This document shows, in pieces, positions 60,205 to 64,000 of a DNA stretch of 64,000 nt. The stretch is from Sporosarcina aquimarina (GTDB lineage Bacteria > Bacillota > Bacilli > Bacillales_A > Planococcaceae). The translations under genes and the position numbers were made by a program. Below the pieces are notes generated by a model. The model was not told the origin of the DNA, made no database searches, and was given only the letters and a program-made list of their open reading frames with translations. The first letter of the stretch is position 1; every line of letters starts with the position of its first letter. The stretch lies in assembly GCF_019748715.1 (NCBI RefSeq), contig NZ_JACLBZ010000013.1, forward strand, positions 28,686-92,685. The letters are read 5' to 3'.

Positions 60205-62331
60205 TTACATTTTCTTGTTAATTTCAGAAGAATTATAGTTTGCTTTTTTTGCTTCCAATAAAGTGGTTGGACGACCAAAATAATAGCCCTGCCCTTCTCT
60301 ACAACCTAAGTTGTAAAGCATCTTCGCTTGTTCATTTAATTCAATACCTTCAGCCACCACATTCAATCCTGCTGTATCCGCCAGTGTCACGATCGCTTTT
60401 ACAATCGCCTGACTATTTTCATTTTCCAATATATCCCGCACAAATGCCATATCAATTTTCAATGTATCAGCAGGAAGTTCTTTAATATAGCTAAATGTAC
60501 TATATCCTGTTCCGAAATCATCAATGGCCACCGTGATACCGATACTTCGAAGCTTTTGAATGGATTCTTTCATTCCTTCTGTATCCATAAACGAACTTTC
60601 CGTCAACTCCAATTCCAACATGTTAGCGGGAACTTGAAATTCCTCCAGAATACTCAATACCGAATCGGCAAAACCTTCTTCTTTCATCTGTACAGTCGAA
60701 ACATTGACCGCGAACTTACAAAATTCACCGGCTTCGATCTCTGCAGCTGCTTGCTTACAAACCTCTCGTAAAATCCATTCACCAAGGGATACAATAATTT
60801 TCGTTTCTTCCGCAAGGGGAATAAATTTCATTGGAGGAATCACACCTAAATCTGGATGGTTCCATCGGACAAGCACTTCTACGCCAGTTAATTCACCAGT
60901 TCCTAAAAATACTTTGGGCTGATACTCCAAATAAAAATGCTGTTGCTGTATACTTTTCCGCATTTCATTTTCCAATAAAATTCTTTCCAATGACATTTTA
61001 GAGGTACCATGCTCATACATCTCACTGTCACTGCCACCTCGCGTCTTCACTTTTCCAAGCGCCAATGTCGCTTTCGTCACCAGTTCAGACGGTTGATTGG
61101 CATGTTCAGGATACATTGAGATACCACAACTAATAGATAACGAATACGTTTGTTGCCCCACCTGAATAGGTTGCTCCAAATACAACCGTATTTCTTCAGC
61201 ATAATTGTAGATTTCTGTCTCGTCCGACAACCCCGTTACAATAAAAGCAAATTCGTCTCCAGCAATCCGTGCCAGCAAACTTTCCGGACCGGTTTTCTTT
61301 TTTAATCTTTCACCGACCATCGACAACAAGTAATCCCCCGCCTCATGACCTAAAAGATCGTTGGCGTAACGCAGACGGTCAATATTGATATGTACGAGCG
61401 CAAATACTTGCTTCCTAGTCTTTGCCCTTTCAAAAGCTAGAGCCAATTGCTCGCGGAATGAATTACGGTTCATCAAAGAAGTTAGCTGATCATTATAGAC
61501 AAGATGTTTGATCTTTTCTTCAGATTTCACACGCTCTGTCACGTCATGCATGACGACCAATAGCTGGTCTTCGTAATCAATGGAGCCTCGCACTTCATTT
61601 AACTTGGCTTCCATGACATGCAAGCCACCCTTCACATCCAGCATGGAATATTCTAAACCGATAGCCTTCCGGTGAAACCCTTTGAATTGCGCAATCTTCC
61701 TTTCTACTTTTTGACGGTCCTTTTTATAGAGAATGGAATATAACGTATCAGAATACAAGCTATCCAAAGAGTAGCCCAACAAATTTTCGAAAGAAGGAGA
61801 CAAGTATTGAAACTTCCCATCGCGATCAATGATTGCAATGAAGTCTGAAGCATTGGTTGTAATAATTTCATAGAGCTCTGCGTTTTTTCGTATCTCTTCC
61901 TCCATCAACTTTCTAGCTGTAATATCATAACGGATGGATACGTACTGATAGGGTTTGGGTTTGCCTTTGTCATTCAAAAAAGGGACAATCGTTGTATCAA
62001 CCCAATAATAGGACCCGTCTTTGGCTTGGTTTCGGATATCTCCTCTCCACGTCTTTCCACTTCCGATTGTCGCCCACATTTCCTTGAAGAAGGAAGCATC
62101 ATGGTAATCAGAATTGACAATCCGTTGATTGGCTCCAATTAGTTCTTTTAATGGATACTTTGAGAGTTTTTCAAATTTTTCATTGGCGTATTGAATCGTT
62201 CCCCGAGGATCGGTAATGGAAACAATGGCGGCCTGTTCCAAAGTGTAGGCAATGTCACCAAGAAGTTTTTGCAATCCTTTTGAACTATTAGGTTTGATGA
62301 ATTTCTCCATACCATTAAGAAACTCTTGCAT
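60205..62331 (-). CDS. PAS-PAS-GGDEF-EAL cyclic-di-GMP phosphodiesterase
   Basis: A 708-residue soluble protein. PAS domains lie at ~25-140 and ~150-268, each followed by a PAC-like stretch. The GGDEF domain (~275-435) is degenerate, with AGDEF at 357-361, so it probably lacks cyclase activity. The EAL domain (~448-695) has EVL at 485-487 in place of EAL. It keeps the probable metal and catalytic residues E485, N543, E575, D604/D605 (DDFGTG), K625 and E661 (AEGIE). It is therefore probably an active phosphodiesterase gated by PAS signals. It lies upstream of rocF and about 6 kb from an active-looking cyclase. Confidence 0.93.
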   Translation of the reverse strand: MQEFLNGMEKFIKPNSSKGLQKLLGDIAYTLEQAAIVSITDPRGTIQYANEKFEKLSKYPLKELIGANQRIVNSDYHDASFFKEMWATIGSGKTWRGDIRNQAKDGSYYWVDTTIVPFLNDKGKPKPYQYVSIRYDITARKLMEEEIRKNAELYEIITTNASDFIAIIDRDGKFQYLSPSFENLLGYSLDSLYSDTLYSILYKKDRQKVERKIAQFKGFHRKAIGLEYSMLDVKGGLHVMEAKLNEVRGSIDYEDQLLVVMHDVTERVKSEEKIKHLVYNDQLTSLMNRNSFREQLALAFERAKTRKQVFALVHINIDRLRYANDLLGHEAGDYLLSMVGERLKKKTGPESLLARIAGDEFAFIVTGLSDETEIYNYAEEIRLYLEQPIQVGQQTYSLSISCGISMYPEHANQPSELVTKATLALGKVKTRGGSDSEMYEHGTSKMSLERILLENEMRKSIQQQHFYLEYQPKVFLGTGELTGVEVLVRWNHPDLGVIPPMKFIPLAEETKIIVSLGEWILREVCKQAAAEIEAGEFCKFAVNVSTVQMKEEGFADSVLSILEEFQVPANMLELELTESSFMDTEGMKESIQKLRSIGITVAIDDFGTGYSTFSYIKELPADTLKIDMAFVRDILENENSQAIVKAIVTLADTAGLNVVAEGIELNEQAKMLYNLGCREGQGYYFGRPTTLLEAKKANYNSSEINKKM

Positions 62332-62457
62332 ATCTATATCACAATCCCTATGTTTATATATTTTTATTTATTCTACAAGAGAAAATGCCTATATGTATTA
62401 TTAAATAGTATACACGATTAATCATTCTCTTCTATACCTATCACTTAAATTTAAACA

Positions 62458-62495
62458 CAAAAAAACCCTTCATTATTTTAATAATAATAAGGATT
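62458..62495 (-). terminator. Terminator of the tRNA cluster
   Basis: On the minus strand AATCCTTATTATTATTA pairs with TAATGAAGGGTT, with wobbles, followed by TTTTTTT. It lies ~35 nt after tRNA-Gln. Confidence 0.75.
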
Positions 62496-62529
62496 CATTA
62501 TGCATTATATTCTTTAATAAAAGTAAAAT

Positions 62530-62604
62530 GGCTGGGGTAGCTGGATTCGAACCAACGAATGACGGAGTCAAAGTCCGTTGCCTTACCGCTTGGCTATACC
62601 CCAA
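62530..62604 (-). tRNA. tRNA-Gln (anticodon TTG)
   Basis: A 75-nt cloverleaf with acceptor arms TGGGGTA and TACCCCA, T-loop GTTCGAATC and anticodon loop CTTTGAC. The 3' CCA is encoded. It is the last of five tRNAs in one minus-strand cluster. Confidence 0.97.
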
Positions 62605-62649
62605 CGTGAAGCTGGTTACGTTCTTATTGAGTGTAAAATAAAACAAACA

Positions 62650-62734
62650 TGGTGGTGGGGGACGGATTCGAACCGCCGAACCCGGAGGGAGCGGATTTAC
62701 AGTCCGCCGCGTTTAGCCACTTCGCTACCCCACC
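62650..62734 (-). tRNA. tRNA-Tyr (anticodon GTA)
   Basis: An 85-nt tRNA with a long variable arm (CTCCCTCCGGG region), anticodon loop CTGTAAA and acceptor GGTGGGG. CCA is encoded. Confidence 0.97.
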
Positions 62735-62814
62735 GTGTTAAAATTACAATTTCTCGCTCAACTCGCTTCTTCAACGAGATATGACGCGCATTACTTAACT
62801 TGTTATAAAAATAA

Positions 62815-62889
62815 TGGTGACCCCTACGGGATTCGAACCCGTGTTACCGCCGTGAAAGGGCGGTGTCTTAACCGCTTGACCAAGGGGCC
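62815..62889 (-). tRNA. tRNA-Glu (anticodon TTC)
   Basis: A 75-nt cloverleaf with anticodon loop CTTTCAC, T-loop GTTCGAATC and acceptor GGCCCCT. CCA is encoded. Confidence 0.97.
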
Positions 62890-62905
62890 ATGAAAATAGC
62901 GTTCA

Positions 62906-62981
62906 TGGAGCTTCCAGCCGGGCTCGAACCGGCGACCTCTTCCTTACCATGGAAGCACTCTACCTGCTGAGCTATGGAAGC
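62906..62981 (-). tRNA. tRNA-Thr (anticodon GGT)
   Basis: A 76-nt cloverleaf with acceptor arms GCTTCCA and TGGAAGC, anticodon loop ATGGTAA and encoded CCA. Confidence 0.97.
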
Positions 62982-62988
62982 ATAGAAA

Positions 62989-63063
62989 TGGCTCCGCAGG
63001 TAGGATTCGAACCTACGACCGATCGGTTAACAGCCGATTGCTCTACCACTGAGCTACTGCGGA
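62989..63063 (-). tRNA. tRNA-Asn (anticodon GTT)
   Basis: A 75-nt cloverleaf with acceptor TCCGCAG, anticodon loop CTGTTAA and encoded CCA. It is the first tRNA of the cluster. Confidence 0.97.
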
Positions 63064-63103
63064 AAAATAAAATAGTTAGTTGCTATCTCTAACGACAAAA
63101 ATC

Positions 63104-63132
63104 ATTGTATCACACTTATTAAGTATGTGCAA
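63104..63132 (-). promoter_or_regulatory. Promoter of the tRNA cluster
   Basis: On the minus strand TTGCAC (63127-63132), a 17-bp spacer and TACAAT (63104-63109) lie about 40 nt before tRNA-Asn. Confidence 0.75.
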
Positions 63133-63239
63133 CAACTTTCTTTTAATACTTTAACCTTTTTTATTATATAGCGGCTCGGTCATATGCGTCAAGGCTTTTT
63201 CATATATTAATTTATACTTTTAAAAATAAGGAGATCTGT

Positions 63240-63905
63240 ATGCTCAAAAAAATCATACTCCTTTTGACACTATGCTTTTTACTTATTTTATATTTGCCAC
63301 AACTGATCAAACCATCCCCCGCTTTAACGACTGCTTTTCGTTTAACCGAAAACCCGACAGTCATCGTAAGAGGTTCCCAAGGTTCTGCTTTGACCATTAA
63401 CATTTCATTTGGCGAGCAAGAAGTGAAGGATCTTTTGGAGCAGCTGACTCAACCATATCCGCTGCTGTTTGTTGACGTAGAATGGGCATCCCGCTTTCCA
63501 AACCTCGTCGAAGAGATGAAGAAGCGTTCTTTGCCTGTCGCATTGCTTGGGCAGGAAGGCAATAGGTATGAGGTCGATCGTGAATTATTTGAACAGCAAT
63601 TGGATCAGTTTGAGACTTTTTTTGAAACAAGGCCATTATGGTTTCGCACTGTTGATGAGCAATTTCCACAGCCTCTGCTACATAAGTTAAACGAAGCAGA
63701 AATCAATGCGCTCGGTTCGACTGTTCATTGGAAAGAGGGTGCTTTGCCCAAAGCTGCAGCAGGTGATATCATTTCCATTCCTCACCATTTAGACGAACGA
63801 GCGCAGGTGGAGGATATAGAGCGTTTAATGGCGAGCCGACCGTTTCAATCTGTTGAAGATCTACTTTTTCAACCCAAAATTAAAACTAAAAAAATTCCAA
63901 AGTAA
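63240..63905 (+). CDS. Divergent NodB-like secreted protein without the catalytic motif, hypothetical
   Basis: A 221-residue protein with an N-terminal signal or anchor (KKIILLLTLCFLLILYLPQL). The order of segments resembles a polysaccharide deacetylase: ALTINISFGEQEVKDLLEQL at the place of the T-F-D-D-G strand, PLLFVDVEWASRFPNLVEEM like the second strand and helix, and FFETRPLWFRTVDEQF like the F-R-P-P-x-G strand. The metal-binding Asp and His residues are absent. It is probably a non-catalytic relative, or only fold-similar. AAGGAG lies 6 nt before the ATG. An IS end lies 18 nt after the stop. Confidence 0.6.
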   Translation: MLKKIILLLTLCFLLILYLPQLIKPSPALTTAFRLTENPTVIVRGSQGSALTINISFGEQEVKDLLEQLTQPYPLLFVDVEWASRFPNLVEEMKKRSLPVALLGQEGNRYEVDRELFEQQLDQFETFFETRPLWFRTVDEQFPQPLLHKLNEAEINALGSTVHWKEGALPKAAAGDIISIPHHLDERAQVEDIERLMASRPFQSVEDLLFQPKIKTKKIPK

Positions 63906-63922
63906 AAAACCGACAGCGGCAT

Positions 63923-64000
63923 TGACGTGCACCCCAAAAGTTAGAGTTCAAAATCTAACTTTTGGGGTGTTTTATTATGGCTAAGTATAGTAATGAATTT
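63923..64000 (+). mobile_element. Left end of an IS3-family (IS150-like) insertion sequence
   Basis: TGACGTGCACCCCAAAAG resembles IS150-group terminal repeats. It continues into a perfect hairpin (ACCCCAAAAGTTAGA and its complement, 63931-63970), a feature that can shield the transposase gene from outside transcription. The transposase frame then begins at 63977. The right end is outside the window. Confidence 0.7.
63977..64000 (+). CDS. IS3-family transposase OrfA (first eight codons)
   Basis: ATG at 63977 opens MAKYSNEF, the usual start of IS150-type OrfA proteins, and runs off the window. Only eight codons are visible, so the call relies on the flanking IS end. Confidence 0.55.

Noticed and set aside
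1..64000. CRISPR array, prophage, toxin-antitoxin or restriction-modification systems
   Set aside because: No regularly spaced direct repeats of CRISPR size, phage structural genes or paired toxin genes were seen. The only regular array is the 21-bp repeat, which has no unique spacers.

Overview
The window is about 64 kb of a low-to-moderate G+C Firmicutes chromosome. Protein resemblances recalled from Bacillus subtilis (MntR, NiaP, YclNOPQ, CdaA, SigW/RsiW, GlmM, Hmp/NsrR, YhfP), Gram-positive ribosome binding sites and a sigW-rsiW-cdaA-cdaR-glmM cluster point to Bacillales. The mix of genes and a decayed intergenic repeat suggest Planococcaceae (Sporosarcina-like); the genus is inference. 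Almost all of it is ordinary core chromosome. The only mobile element is the left end of an IS3-type insertion sequence at the right edge.

Layout. 1-7.7 kb: start of a YidC lipoprotein insertase, AraC-type regulator, small stress and membrane proteins, DUF1002 protein, CvfB, MntR, a double-GNAT fusion and a CadC-type ArsR repressor. 7.7-14.5 kb: complete mrpABCDEFG Na+/H+ antiporter operon, with a divergent gene for a KdpD-type USP domain. 14.5-27.2 kb: murB, YceI-like protein, DsbA/FrnE-like oxidoreductase, FAD/Rieske oxidoreductase, ppaC, nsrR/hmp, a YkvI-like protein, DNA repair glycosylases, BmrA-like exporter and niaP. 27.3-31.1 kb: Fur-box-controlled siderophore ABC transporter (yclNOPQ type). 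31.2-37.3 kb: DUF6612 lipoprotein, a 21-bp tandem repeat array, hflX, a VOC protein, a nucleoside deaminase, a nitroreductase-like flavoprotein and a methyltransferase. 37.2-48.9 kb: pstS-pstC-pstA on the minus strand and a detached pstB 8 kb away on the plus strand, with patB, an Mta-like regulator, yhfP, putP and small conserved genes between. 49-54 kb: a hybrid histidine kinase, a lone receiver protein and an Hpt-REC-GGDEF-REC protein. 54-60.2 kb: glmM-cdaR-cdaA, rsiW-sigW and arginase. 60.2-62.3 kb: a PAS-PAS-GGDEF-EAL protein. 62.5-63.1 kb: five tRNA genes. 63.2-64 kb: a divergent NodB-like protein and the IS end.

Regulation is unusually legible. Two promoters, pstS and the distant pstB, carry four PhoP half-sites each at exactly 11-bp spacing and the same 9-nt gap to the -10. 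Five ECF sigma promoters (TGAAAC/CGTA class) precede sigW, a DUF4064 gene, a DUF6612 lipoprotein, a UPF0145 gene and a DUF1002 gene. Two sigma-B-type promoters precede small membrane-associated proteins. Fur boxes flank the siderophore promoter. Candidate NsrR and NiaR sites and a 19-bp-spacer MerR-type promoter are also visible.

I see no obviously new large system. The best leads are a 23-bp element (21/23 identical) repeated upstream of two unrelated genes, a 21-bp helically phased repeat array beside hflX, the split but co-regulated pst system, the Hpt/REC/GGDEF phosphorelay next to a c-di-GMP phosphodiesterase, and the USP-domain protein beside mrp.
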